Of a stretch of 8,421 nucleotides of DNA, positions 1-7,004 are shown one piece after another. This DNA comes from CAZQEZ01 sp964592475 (GTDB lineage: Bacteria > Bacteroidota > Bacteroidia > Cytophagales > Cyclobacteriaceae), in assembly GCA_964592475.1 (NCBI GenBank), contig CAZQEZ010000170.1:1-8421 (forward strand), written 5' to 3'. Within the stretch, counting starts at the first letter, position 1. The number at the start of each line of letters is the position of its first letter. The notes beneath the pieces were generated by a model. It searched no databases, was not told the origin of the DNA, and saw nothing but the letters and a program-made list of their open reading frames with translations. The position numbers and the translations under genes are program-made.

Positions 1-211
1 TTGTTAAATATCTAATTAAATTATGCTTGATGGAGAACCTATTAATAGAACCAAAGAAAGGACGAAGTGAAAAGTTATAATGCATCATAAGTAGCTGGTT
101 TAGGATTTAAAATTGGTATTTAAATTTTATACAACAATTATATGTTTTTTATTTTAAAAAATCTATAACACAAATCATATTTTAAGGTTTTTTAAATTTA
201 TAACATCGTAA
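1..211. other. AT-rich stretch without a supportable gene
   Basis: No intact gene is visible. A plus-strand frame is open from the left edge to a TAA at 78-80 (about 25 codons, with an ATG at 30). A minus-strand frame runs from an ATG at 86-88 off the left edge. Either could be the end of a gene lying outside the window, but both are short, resemble no family I recognise, and are expected by chance in DNA this AT-rich. Bases 120-211 are almost entirely A and T, with stops in all three plus frames (for example 155-157, 193-195 and 209-211). An imperfect 16-bp palindrome (TTATAATGCATCATAA, 75-90) is present without an obvious role. Confidence 0.5.
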
Positions 212-298
212 ATTTTTGGTAACCTAAAAGCAGGAAAATACATTTATCGATTAGAAACCGATGGCTTTAATGACGCGAAGGTGCTAATTAAGAAATAG
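212..298 (+). pseudogene. Orphaned tail of a T9SS C-terminal sorting domain
   Basis: This frame encodes 28 residues ending in a TAG at 296-298. It contains LKAGKYIYRLETDG, followed by FNDAKVLIKK and the stop. A 'L-x-x-G-x-Y-x-Y-x-L' strand, a 'G-F-x-x-x-K' turn and a short hydrophobic/lysine end is the hallmark of the type A sorting domain that targets secreted Bacteroidota proteins to the type IX secretion system (Por secretion tail). The normal domain is about 70-80 residues and ends a large exported protein. Here the frame is closed by a TAA at 209-211, and neither other frame continues the domain upstream. The terminator-like hairpin 20 nt after the stop fits a genuine former gene end. 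It is most likely the remnant of a deleted or decayed secreted protein. A sequencing frameshift could not restore it simply, because all plus frames have stops within about 60 bases upstream. Confidence 0.55.
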
Positions 299-318
299 GT
301 GTAAAAATAGCTAATTAC

Positions 319-354
319 CAGAAACTCCCTTGTTTTCAAATTTGGGTGTTTCTG
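319..354 (+). terminator. Hairpin terminator after the T9SS tail
   Basis: The 11-base arms CAGAAACTCCC (319-329) and GGGTGTTTCTG (344-354) pair with a single T-T mismatch around a 14-nt loop. TTTCAT follows, with a further T-rich stretch (TATTTTTCTT) at 371-380. The position, 20 nt past the stop codon of the sorting-domain remnant and well before the next gene, fits an intrinsic terminator. The T-tract directly after the stem is short, so efficiency is uncertain. Confidence 0.55.
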
Positions 355-383
355 TTTCATGTCAAATGCCTATTTTTCTTAAA

Positions 384-419
384 AATCAATTTAATCCTAG
401 CCATGTAGGAAAATTGATT
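384..419. promoter_or_regulatory. Long hairpin / inverted repeat in the OmpA-gene leader
   Basis: AATCAATTT (384-392) and AAATTGATT (411-419) are perfect 9-bp inverted arms. Inside them TCCTA (395-399) pairs with TAGGA (406-410) around a GCCATG loop (400-405), leaving only AA (393-394) unpaired. The structure ends 62 nt before the ATG of the OmpA-family gene. Read on the minus strand it is followed by TTTTTAAG, like a terminator, but no minus-strand gene lies to its right that would need one. It could be a 5'-UTR structure, a bidirectional terminator backing up the one at 319-354, or a site for a dimeric regulator. I found no exact TAnnTTTG promoter box between 298 and 481. Confidence 0.4.
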
Positions 420-481
420 ATCCTCACCGGTAAATTATCTTCAATAATATTAACTTAACCTCAAAAAAACCGGATTATATA

Positions 482-2512
482 ATGAGGTATTACCAGCTTA
501 TTTTAATTGTCACGATTACTTTTTCTTGTATAAATCTTGAAGCTCAGCAAATACAATGGGCTGATAAAGTCGATTTTCAATTCAATCAATTTGGTGAGAG
601 TGATGTAAGATATTCTGCTCATCAGGCGTTAGGTCCACCCGATGCCTTTCCGCAAGGCAGTATCAATGAAAACGCTTTTCGTTTAAAATATCCCGGTGCT
701 TTTGGTACTATGGTTCTTCAGTTTGCCAATCCACAGCCTATTCAGGAATTGATAATCATTGAAAACCATCAGCCTGGTCGCATTGAAAGTATTTCATTAT
801 TTGATAATTCAGGTAAGCGTTATCAGTTTTATGAAAAAGCAGTGGTGGCCGAACCATCAAATGCCAGAGCAATATTATTTAAAGTGCCAGCTACTGCTTA
901 TCAGGTAGAAAAGATTGAAATTAATATTAATAGTGTGCCAGCGAACGGATGGGTGCAGATTGATGCTGTTGGTATAGCCAATTATGATGATGTAAATGCA
1001 TTTAAACGTGAATTGAAAGAATACGGCGATTTTTTGGTAGAAGAAGCCCTGACTTTTAGTGCAAAAAAGGAGTCGATGGGGCCTCGTATTAACAGTTCAT
1101 TTATAGATACCAAGCCAGTTATTTCACCTGATGGCAGATCATTGTATTTTGTAAGGCAAAACCACCCGGATAATATAGGTGGAAAAAGTGATCCCCAAGA
1201 TATTTATGTAAGCCAATGGGTCAATGGAGAATGGAGTGCTGCGCGCAACGCGGGATATCCATTAAATGATAAAAATGCCAACGGGGTATGTTCAGTATCA
1301 CCAGATGGCAAACACATTTATGTTATCAATGATGCCTCACGTAAAGATGAACCGGGCATTTCAATGGCAAGTAAAAAGGGTATTTCATGGTCAGAGCCTC
1401 AACCTTTGGTTATTCATAATTTTTACAATAAATCATCTTATCATGATTATTTCATGTCTGCCAATGAGCAATATTTACTCATGGCTATTGAAAATAACGA
1501 AGGAGAGGGCTATCAGGATTTGTACGTGAGCTTTAAGAATTTGGATAATAGTTGGTCGAAGCCCAAAAATCTTGGATTAAAAATTAACACTCCAGCTATG
1601 GAGTTTTCTCCATATCTGGCAGCTGATAACAAGACACTTTATTTTGCCTCTGAAGGCCATGAAGGGTTTGGGGAAGCAGATATTTACTACACCAAAAGAC
1701 TGGATGATACCTGGCAAAATTGGCTTGCGCCAAAAAATATTGGTAATGCAGTAAATACAGTGGGTTGGGATGGATATTATGCAGTTTCTGCAAAGGGCGA
1801 TTATGCTTATTTTGTATCTACCGGCAATGTAATCGATAATTTCGAAGATATCCATCGAATTGCTTTACCATATGAGTTTAAACCAGAGCCTGTTGCATTG
1901 ATAGCTGGTAAAGTGTTGCATGCCGAAACTAAAGAACCATTGGATGCAACAGTAATTTTTGAAAATGCAGCAACCGGGTACGAAGAAGGAATTATTTCTT
2001 CCAACCATTTAGACGGATCATTTTCACTTGTTTTGCCACTCGGGAATATATATTCTTACCGAGCTACCTCACGAGGCTTTATTCCGATAAGTGAAAATAT
2101 AGACTTGAGTAATCAATCATCTTATCAGGAGGTGAATCAGGATTTATTGCTTTATCCGATTAAAAGAGGTTTAACCATTCGTTTAAATAATTTATTCTTT
2201 GAACAGGGTAAAGCTATGTTGTTGCCCGATTCAAAACCTGAACTAGAAAGATTGTTGAAAATAATGAATGATAATCCAACATTGGTCATTGAATTAGGTG
2301 GGCATACTGACAATCAAGGCAGTAGTAAAGCTAATTTGAACCTATCATTCAGCCGCGTAGAAAAAGTGAAAGAATATTTAATAGATAACGGCATTGCAAA
2401 AAACAGAATAACTACCCAAGGCTATGGTGGTAGTAAACCTGTAGCCAGCAACGCTGACTCTGAAACACGTAAGCTCAATCGGCGCGTAGAAATTAAAATT
2501 ATGGATTATTAG
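482..2512 (+). CDS. OmpA-family protein with discoidin-like, PD40 propeller and CarboxypepD_reg-like domains
   Basis: This 676-residue exported protein is probably outer-membrane-associated and anchored to peptidoglycan. Residues 1-22 are a signal peptide ending EAQ. Residues 23-167 form a discoidin/jellyroll-like domain (YSAHQALGPPDAFP near 44-57, ending GWVQIDAVGIAN). Residues 205-460 carry PD40/TolB-like beta-propeller blades, with repeated 'SPDG..(L/I)Y' and 'DIY' motifs (SPDGRSLYF 215-223, SPDGKHIYV 273-281, DNKTLYFAS 382-390). Residues 471-545 are a carboxypeptidase regulatory-like Ig fold (IAGKVLHAETKEPLDATVIF). Residues 566-676 are OmpA_C: GGHTDNQGS holds Asp610, and LSFSR holds Arg625, matching the diaminopimelate-binding Asp/Arg pair of E. 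coli OmpA. The propeller, regulatory and OmpA_C order matches the C-terminal part of PorE, a T9SS-associated protein, but the N-terminal TPR of PorE is absent and a discoidin-like domain stands in its place, so I assign no symbol. No Shine-Dalgarno sequence precedes the ATG, as is usual in this phylum. Its stop abuts the stop of the convergent esterase gene. Confidence 0.93.
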   Translation: MRYYQLILIVTITFSCINLEAQQIQWADKVDFQFNQFGESDVRYSAHQALGPPDAFPQGSINENAFRLKYPGAFGTMVLQFANPQPIQELIIIENHQPGRIESISLFDNSGKRYQFYEKAVVAEPSNARAILFKVPATAYQVEKIEININSVPANGWVQIDAVGIANYDDVNAFKRELKEYGDFLVEEALTFSAKKESMGPRINSSFIDTKPVISPDGRSLYFVRQNHPDNIGGKSDPQDIYVSQWVNGEWSAARNAGYPLNDKNANGVCSVSPDGKHIYVINDASRKDEPGISMASKKGISWSEPQPLVIHNFYNKSSYHDYFMSANEQYLLMAIENNEGEGYQDLYVSFKNLDNSWSKPKNLGLKINTPAMEFSPYLAADNKTLYFASEGHEGFGEADIYYTKRLDDTWQNWLAPKNIGNAVNTVGWDGYYAVSAKGDYAYFVSTGNVIDNFEDIHRIALPYEFKPEPVALIAGKVLHAETKEPLDATVIFENAATGYEEGIISSNHLDGSFSLVLPLGNIYSYRATSRGFIPISENIDLSNQSSYQEVNQDLLLYPIKRGLTIRLNNLFFEQGKAMLLPDSKPELERLLKIMNDNPTLVIELGGHTDNQGSSKANLNLSFSRVEKVKEYLIDNGIAKNRITTQGYGGSKPVASNADSETRKLNRRVEIKIMDY

Positions 2513-3154
2513 TTACTTCAAATGTTTTTGTAAATGATCATAAATTATTTCTGCCATCAAAGCTGCACCGGCTGCATTGGGATGAATTCGATCAGGAAAT
2601 AATTCCGGTTTCTTTTTAAAAAACCTGTAAAGATTGATCAAATGAGCTTCTGATTTTTTAGCGGTTTTTCTGACAGCAGGAACCACTTCTTTTTTTACAA
2701 CAGCAGGCCTGATCTCCCAACGCTCTTCAAATGCTGGTACCGGTAAGCAAATAAATACTTCCGGTTGAGAGGAAAGGGTTCGGAATTGCTCTATCATATC
2801 TAAATAATTTATAATGAATTGCTCTGAATATTGCCAATTCTGAGGTTTAGTGTCATTAGTGCCAAGTTTTATGATCACTACATCTGGCTCAAATAGTATT
2901 GCTTTTCTTAAAGCCTCTTGTTGCCAATAAGGTTTATCTCCTTTTTTAAGCATAGTGGTACCGCTTACGCCAAAATTTTTCACTTGCCATTCATCCCCGG
3001 CAAGCGCTTGCAATTGTGCCGGGTAGCTATTTTGGTCACGATTTTCAATTCCAGAACCATAAGTTATGCTGTTGCCTACACAGGCAATTTTTAATTGAGC
3101 CTGGCTTAAAAAAGTAATTAAAACAAATATAAATGATATCAGAAATCTTTTCAT
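2513..3154 (-). CDS. Exported SGNH/GDSL-type hydrolase (esterase)
   Basis: This is a 213-residue protein from the chosen ATG (3152-3154). A GTG two codons upstream is possible but gives a less typical MAMKRF start. The MKRFLISF start runs into a signal peptide ending SQAQ, so the mature enzyme is exported. All SGNH blocks are visible (numbering from the GTG): GNSIT with nucleophile Ser31, NFGVSG with oxyanion-hole Gly, LGTND with Asn102, and DRIHPN with the Asp190/His193 pair. The family hydrolyses acyl or acetyl esters of sugars, lipids or peptidoglycan; the substrate cannot be read from the sequence. The N-terminal GNSIT...YP pattern is closest to carbohydrate acetylesterases of the sialate or rhamnogalacturonan type (inference). 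It is the last gene of the minus-strand cluster, 56 nt after the metalloprotease across a very AT-rich gap. Its stop meets the stop of the OmpA-family gene with no spacer, and no terminator is visible downstream. Confidence 0.92.
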   Translation of the reverse strand: MKRFLISFIFVLITFLSQAQLKIACVGNSITYGSGIENRDQNSYPAQLQALAGDEWQVKNFGVSGTTMLKKGDKPYWQQEALRKAILFEPDVVIIKLGTNDTKPQNWQYSEQFIINYLDMIEQFRTLSSQPEVFICLPVPAFEERWEIRPAVVKKEVVPAVRKTAKKSEAHLINLYRFFKKKPELFPDRIHPNAAGAALMAEIIYDHLQKHLK

Positions 3155-3210
3155 AGCCACTAATTTAGAAATTAATTTTTAAATTAAATACTGCCTTACT
3201 ATTAGCCCCT

Positions 3211-5691
3211 TTACTTTTCGCATCCATTTCCGATAGGAGAGCCCGGTGGCGGAGTCAATTGCTCTGACATTTCATACTCAACCGGATTTTTCACGAATCT
3301 TTCAATTTTTTGCATGGCCCATTGATAGTGAGCACGTTGGCTTTCAGTATGGTTACGTGCTATTATTCGCCTACCCAGCCATTGTTGCAGTCTCATTAGT
3401 TGATCAAAGGTAATAGCTTTTACCGCTTCACTAGCATGAGTATCAGCAGCTAATCGTAGCATAGCTGTTAAAGTTACTTGATTAACTGTTTGCTGAATGG
3501 CGTCCTTATAACCTTCGGCTGAAAGTTCTTTTTGCCAGGTAGCAGTTATCAAGACCTTCATAATTTCTCGCAGGCTGGGTTGAGCATTATCCCGGCTATG
3601 ATATTCTAGTAGCCGTTGTGCTCTTGCCGGATGCAGTAGTAATTGCAGGCTATGCTTTGCAGCAGCTTCAGCCGCCGACAGTGGATCAAATGTAAGTGAA
3701 GTTCTTATTTTTACTAATTCCCGGCCACGACTATAACCTAGCGGTTGAGGAGGTATCATTTGTAGCAGCTCTTCCGGAATGGCCAACGTTTCCGCATCAA
3801 TTGTACTAAGTATGGCATCCAGCGCTTTTTTCTGCTGTTCGGGGTCAATCATTGCAGTGATTAATTGTCCATCGCCTTTTTGCGCGTAGCGATAATTTAA
3901 GCCTCCGATCATTTTTACCGCTGCCTCAGTTTGGTAGCGATGAAAAAAATAAATGGGTACTAGTATTTCTTCCAGCTTAGCATAATTTTCACCGGGCTTC
4001 AGGCTATTTTCGCCGAGGTTTTGCAGAGCTACTTTTCTGATTTCTAAAACGCTATTCAGTTCATCCGCGGCATTTTTGCCATTATCCCAAAGATGAGCAA
4101 AAGGATGAGCGCTACCTGCTGGGCGGGCATCCTGATCGGAAAGAAAGCTCAAATCTTTTTTGAGGCTTTCATTAATGATGGCACTCAATGCCTCTTTTTC
4201 GTTGATAGTTTCAGGAAAATCCTGATAGCCGTAAGCAATCGCTACTTTATCCCATTCGCCAATGCCGGTATCGTAAGCCTGTGTAATATCTATTTTACCA
4301 TCTTTCAATTGTACATATGGGTGTGGATAATCCATCACTGAGGCAAAGTTTTCACTGCTGGAAGCATAGCTGTGGGCTAATCCAAGCGTATGTCCCACTT
4401 CGTGAGCCGAAAGCTGCCGCAAGCGAGCTAAGGCCAATTCTTCCAGGTTTTGATCTTGGGTACTGGCTTGGCCAAAAGGTGAAAGCAAGCCGCGGGCAAT
4501 CAGGTAATCTTGACGTGCCCTGAGCGAACCCAGCAGTACATGCCCTTTGATAATTTCCCCTGTTCGGGGATCTACCACGGAGCTACCGTACGACCAGCCA
4601 CGCGTAGCCCTGTGTACCCAGTTTATCACGTTGTACCTAACATCCAATGGGTCAGCATCTTCTGGCAGCATTTTTACCTGGAAGGCATTAATATAACCGG
4701 CAGCTTCAAAAGCCTGGTTCCACCAGCGGGCGCCTTCTAGCAGCGCAGAGCGAATGGGCTCGGGGGTGCCCGGGTCGAGATAATAAATGATAGGTTCAGC
4801 TGCTTCACTTTTTTCTAAAGTGGGGTTTTTCTTTTTCAAACGATGCCGGCTGATAAACCGCTGAGTCAATTCCTGGCTGATCGGGGTAGCATAATCCTGG
4901 TAAGCAATACCAAAATATCCTGATCTGGGATCAAATTCGCGGGGCTGGTAGTTGTCATCAGGTAGCGCTACCAGGGAATGATGCGTGCGCACTGTTATGT
5001 TTTCTGGAGTAGGGGTAACGCTTCTGATGTAGCTGCCAGCAGGATCACCGGTGAAGGTAAGGGTTGCCTCAAATTCACTGTTTTGAGGAAAGTTTTTTGT
5101 TCGCGGTACATACAATGCTGCCATTTCTTGAGCTAATTGATAGTTGCCTTGACCGACTTGTTTCAGCCTTTCAGCAACCTGGTGGCTGTCGCGTAGTAAA
5201 AATGGTGTGAAGTCAATCAAGATTTTTCCGTTCTCTTCCGCTTCAATGGTGAAAGCCTGCAATACTGATTGCGCAAAAGCATCTTGAACTGCTTTTACTT
5301 CGGCTGGGTTGGAGCTGATGGCTCTATAGTCATAGTTTGGTTGCTTCATCAAGATTTTAGGTCCATGCCTTACAAACTTGACTATGCGACTATTGCCAAG
5401 CTGATTGCGGTCAAGACCAATATCATTAGATCCTACTCCGGCTGCCAATGAATTTATATATAGGATTTCTTGATTGAGTTGATCAATCAGTAACCATATT
5501 TTATCTGTTTTATCATCGTGATAGAAATCAAAAAAGCCTGCGTAATGCTTCATATGGCTAACTTTATCGGATAATGATTTGCTTATTGGGGTGGTATTAG
5601 TTTTAGTAACAGGTGAATTAGCTTTGCAAGAAAACAGAAAAGCTAAAGCTGTAATTGCAATAAATCGGAGCATATTTAGGAATATTTTCAT
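3211..5691 (-). CDS. Lipoprotein zinc-dependent metalloprotease (DUF5117/DUF5118/DUF4953 type)
   Basis: This is an 826-residue protein from the ATG at 5689-5691. A lipoprotein signal peptide (MKIFLNMLRFIAIT...LFSC) puts the acylated Cys at residue 22. The residues after it (KANSPV) lack the acidic run of known Bacteroidota surface-export signals, so a periplasm-facing outer-membrane lipoprotein is likelier (inference). The N-terminal third (DKIWLLIDQLNQEILYINSL, then a beta-rich segment with PREFDPRSGYFG) matches the DUF5118/DUF5117 region. The catalytic part has RWWNQAFEAAG and then HEVGHTLGLAH, giving zinc ligands His430, His434 and His440 with catalytic Glu431, followed by the metzincin Met-turn SVMDYP (Met453). 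The C-terminus carries PPGSPIG, typical of the family as I know it. Length is normal for the family and no key residue is missing. An upstream in-frame TTG (5737-5739) would extend it by 16 residues and overlap the Omp85 stop, but it spoils the signal peptide. The in-frame ATG at 5671-5673 (MLRFIAIT) is a serious alternative start because of the promoter-like site just upstream. Substrate unknown. Part of the gene is more GC-rich than its neighbours. Confidence 0.93.
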   Translation of the reverse strand: MKIFLNMLRFIAITALAFLFSCKANSPVTKTNTTPISKSLSDKVSHMKHYAGFFDFYHDDKTDKIWLLIDQLNQEILYINSLAAGVGSNDIGLDRNQLGNSRIVKFVRHGPKILMKQPNYDYRAISSNPAEVKAVQDAFAQSVLQAFTIEAEENGKILIDFTPFLLRDSHQVAERLKQVGQGNYQLAQEMAALYVPRTKNFPQNSEFEATLTFTGDPAGSYIRSVTPTPENITVRTHHSLVALPDDNYQPREFDPRSGYFGIAYQDYATPISQELTQRFISRHRLKKKNPTLEKSEAAEPIIYYLDPGTPEPIRSALLEGARWWNQAFEAAGYINAFQVKMLPEDADPLDVRYNVINWVHRATRGWSYGSSVVDPRTGEIIKGHVLLGSLRARQDYLIARGLLSPFGQASTQDQNLEELALARLRQLSAHEVGHTLGLAHSYASSSENFASVMDYPHPYVQLKDGKIDITQAYDTGIGEWDKVAIAYGYQDFPETINEKEALSAIINESLKKDLSFLSDQDARPAGSAHPFAHLWDNGKNAADELNSVLEIRKVALQNLGENSLKPGENYAKLEEILVPIYFFHRYQTEAAVKMIGGLNYRYAQKGDGQLITAMIDPEQQKKALDAILSTIDAETLAIPEELLQMIPPQPLGYSRGRELVKIRTSLTFDPLSAAEAAAKHSLQLLLHPARAQRLLEYHSRDNAQPSLREIMKVLITATWQKELSAEGYKDAIQQTVNQVTLTAMLRLAADTHASEAVKAITFDQLMRLQQWLGRRIIARNHTESQRAHYQWAMQKIERFVKNPVEYEMSEQLTPPPGSPIGNGCEK

Positions 5692-5723
5692 CAAAAGTAG
5701 GCAAAAATTGCTTTTGTGGCAAA
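5692..5723 (-). promoter_or_regulatory. Bacteroidota-type promoter candidate for protease and esterase genes
   Basis: On the minus strand TTTG (5723-5720) is followed by a 20-nt spacer and TACTTTTG (5699-5692), an exact match to the -7 consensus TAnnTTTG recognised by the primary sigma factor of Bacteroidota. It sits in the 44-nt gap between the Omp85 gene and the protease ATG. The expected start of transcription falls in or just after the ATG at 5691-5689, so a transcript from here would use the next ATG (5673-5671), which still encodes a complete lipoprotein signal peptide. Short motifs of this kind occur by chance in AT-rich DNA. Confidence 0.4.
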
Positions 5724-5735
5724 CTTGTATTGTGC

Positions 5736-7001
5736 TCAAAAGTATTGCCCCACGCCCAATACAAACCCATACATTTCTTTATGAAGTAAATCTTTACCAA
5801 AATCGAATCGAAGTACGGCATTATAAACTGGCTGTAAGATAAGTCTTAACCCTCCACCGGCAAACCATTGAATGTTTCGCGATTGCACAAAATCATTTAA
5901 ATTTCCTCCCGGGTTTCGCCATGATCCCAGGTCAGAAAAGGCCACCAGTTGAGCAGATATTAATTTGGCATTCCACAGCGTATGGCGATATTCACTATTC
6001 CAAACTATCATTCCGGTACCCCTATCTACCCGGTTTCCCACACCTCGAATGTTCACGTAGCTATCCAAAACAAAAGGAGCAAAAGGACTATTTTCGTTAC
6101 TACTAAGTCCAAATTTTAGTCGCTGCGCCAAATTACCGATGGGGTTATTGGTCTTGCCTATTGTTTTAAAAAATCTTAATTCTGCAAAACCGATGTAGAA
6201 ATTTTTTGCCTGATGATCCAAAGGAAAAACCGCCTCAGTATTTAATTGAAAAGAATATCCATCTTGATTAAAAAAATTGCTTTTTACTCTGTTTCTATTG
6301 AAAATTAATTTAAAAAGAGATTTTCGAAGATTGGCTATTTCGGGAGCACCTTCCAAGCCTGGCACTTCTCTTTTTTCGTAACGTTCTTCAAATATTGTAG
6401 CATTAAATATTAACCGATCGGTATAATTAACATGATAATAAAGGTTGGCGCCCAGGGAAGAATTGTCATAATTATACTGCGCATTGCCATTTTCAAAATA
6501 CAAAGGCTCCACAGTACCCCATCTAGTAAAGTTTAATCCATAACCCCAATCGCTTTCACCAATCCAGGGCTTTTGATAATCAATAATTAAGGAATGTCGA
6601 TCGTAATATTGATAGTACAGCAACAATTTTTCATTACTGCCTTGTAAATTAACATCAGTGGCACCCGCCTGAAGCCAGAAATTTTCATTGATACCACCAA
6701 AACTAAAAATGGGTAAGATGGAATAAAACTCAGTGCAACTAAACACAACTTTTGTTTTACCGTTCAATATTGCAACTTCAAATCGAGCCGATGATATAGG
6801 TTCTAAATAGGTAAGACGAACTTTGTCTGCTTCTAAAATGGCAGAATCAAGCGGTTCTCCTACTGACGAAACAATAAACCTTTCCAAAAAATCAGGTTTG
6901 GTTTTTTTTATTCCTGTAAAGGAAATGCTTTCAATTACCTGACAATGTGCAGCAAAAGAAATACTAGTGACTATGAAAAAAATCAACCATTTTGAAACCA
7001 T
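5736..7001 (-). CDS. Minimal Omp85/BamA-TamA-like outer-membrane protein (one POTRA plus barrel)
   Basis: This is a 421-residue protein. Residues 1-21 are a signal peptide (ending HCQ). Residues 23-92 look like a single POTRA domain (VIESISFTGIKKTKPDFLER, then VVFSCTEF), and 95-421 are a membrane beta-barrel with alternating aromatic strands. The barrel contains the Omp85 loop-6 signature in SYVNIRGVGNR (Arg319-Gly320), then GTGMIVWNSEYRH, and ends in VLGVGQYF, the C-terminal aromatic expected of a barrel inserted by the Bam machinery. BamA has five POTRA domains and TamA three, so this is not the housekeeping BamA; one POTRA and 421 residues make it a small, specialised Omp85 member. Known Omp85 proteins insert or export beta-barrels or translocate passenger proteins; the client here is unknown. 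It starts 3 nt after the stop of the preceding barrel gene in the same frame (TAA-CCA-ATG), so translation is probably coupled. Confidence 0.88.
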   Translation of the reverse strand: MVSKWLIFFIVTSISFAAHCQVIESISFTGIKKTKPDFLERFIVSSVGEPLDSAILEADKVRLTYLEPISSARFEVAILNGKTKVVFSCTEFYSILPIFSFGGINENFWLQAGATDVNLQGSNEKLLLYYQYYDRHSLIIDYQKPWIGESDWGYGLNFTRWGTVEPLYFENGNAQYNYDNSSLGANLYYHVNYTDRLIFNATIFEERYEKREVPGLEGAPEIANLRKSLFKLIFNRNRVKSNFFNQDGYSFQLNTEAVFPLDHQAKNFYIGFAELRFFKTIGKTNNPIGNLAQRLKFGLSSNENSPFAPFVLDSYVNIRGVGNRVDRGTGMIVWNSEYRHTLWNAKLISAQLVAFSDLGSWRNPGGNLNDFVQSRNIQWFAGGGLRLILQPVYNAVLRFDFGKDLLHKEMYGFVLGVGQYF

Positions 7002-7004
7002 TGG

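Noticed and set aside
75..90. Imperfect palindrome TTATAATGCATCATAA
   Set aside because: It is AT-rich with a mismatch, has no associated gene start, and such symmetry is common by chance in this composition.
1577..1855. 92-codon minus-strand open frame inside the OmpA-family gene
   Set aside because: It lies antisense within the beta-propeller coding sequence, which has clear domain homology on the plus strand. The antisense peptide is Ile/Cys-rich and resembles nothing.
3155..3160. GTG start two codons upstream for the SGNH hydrolase
   Set aside because: The ATG at 3152-3154 gives a standard MKRF signal peptide start; the GTG gains nothing.
5692..5739. TTG-initiated extension of the metalloprotease overlapping the Omp85 stop
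   Set aside because: It would create an appealing 4-bp overlap but adds 16 residues with two cysteines ahead of a complete lipoprotein signal peptide, and TTG is a rare start.
5579..5842. 87-codon plus-strand open frame across the protease/Omp85 junction
   Set aside because: It is antisense to the lipoprotein signal peptide and the Omp85 C-terminus, both well supported, and shows no recognisable motif.
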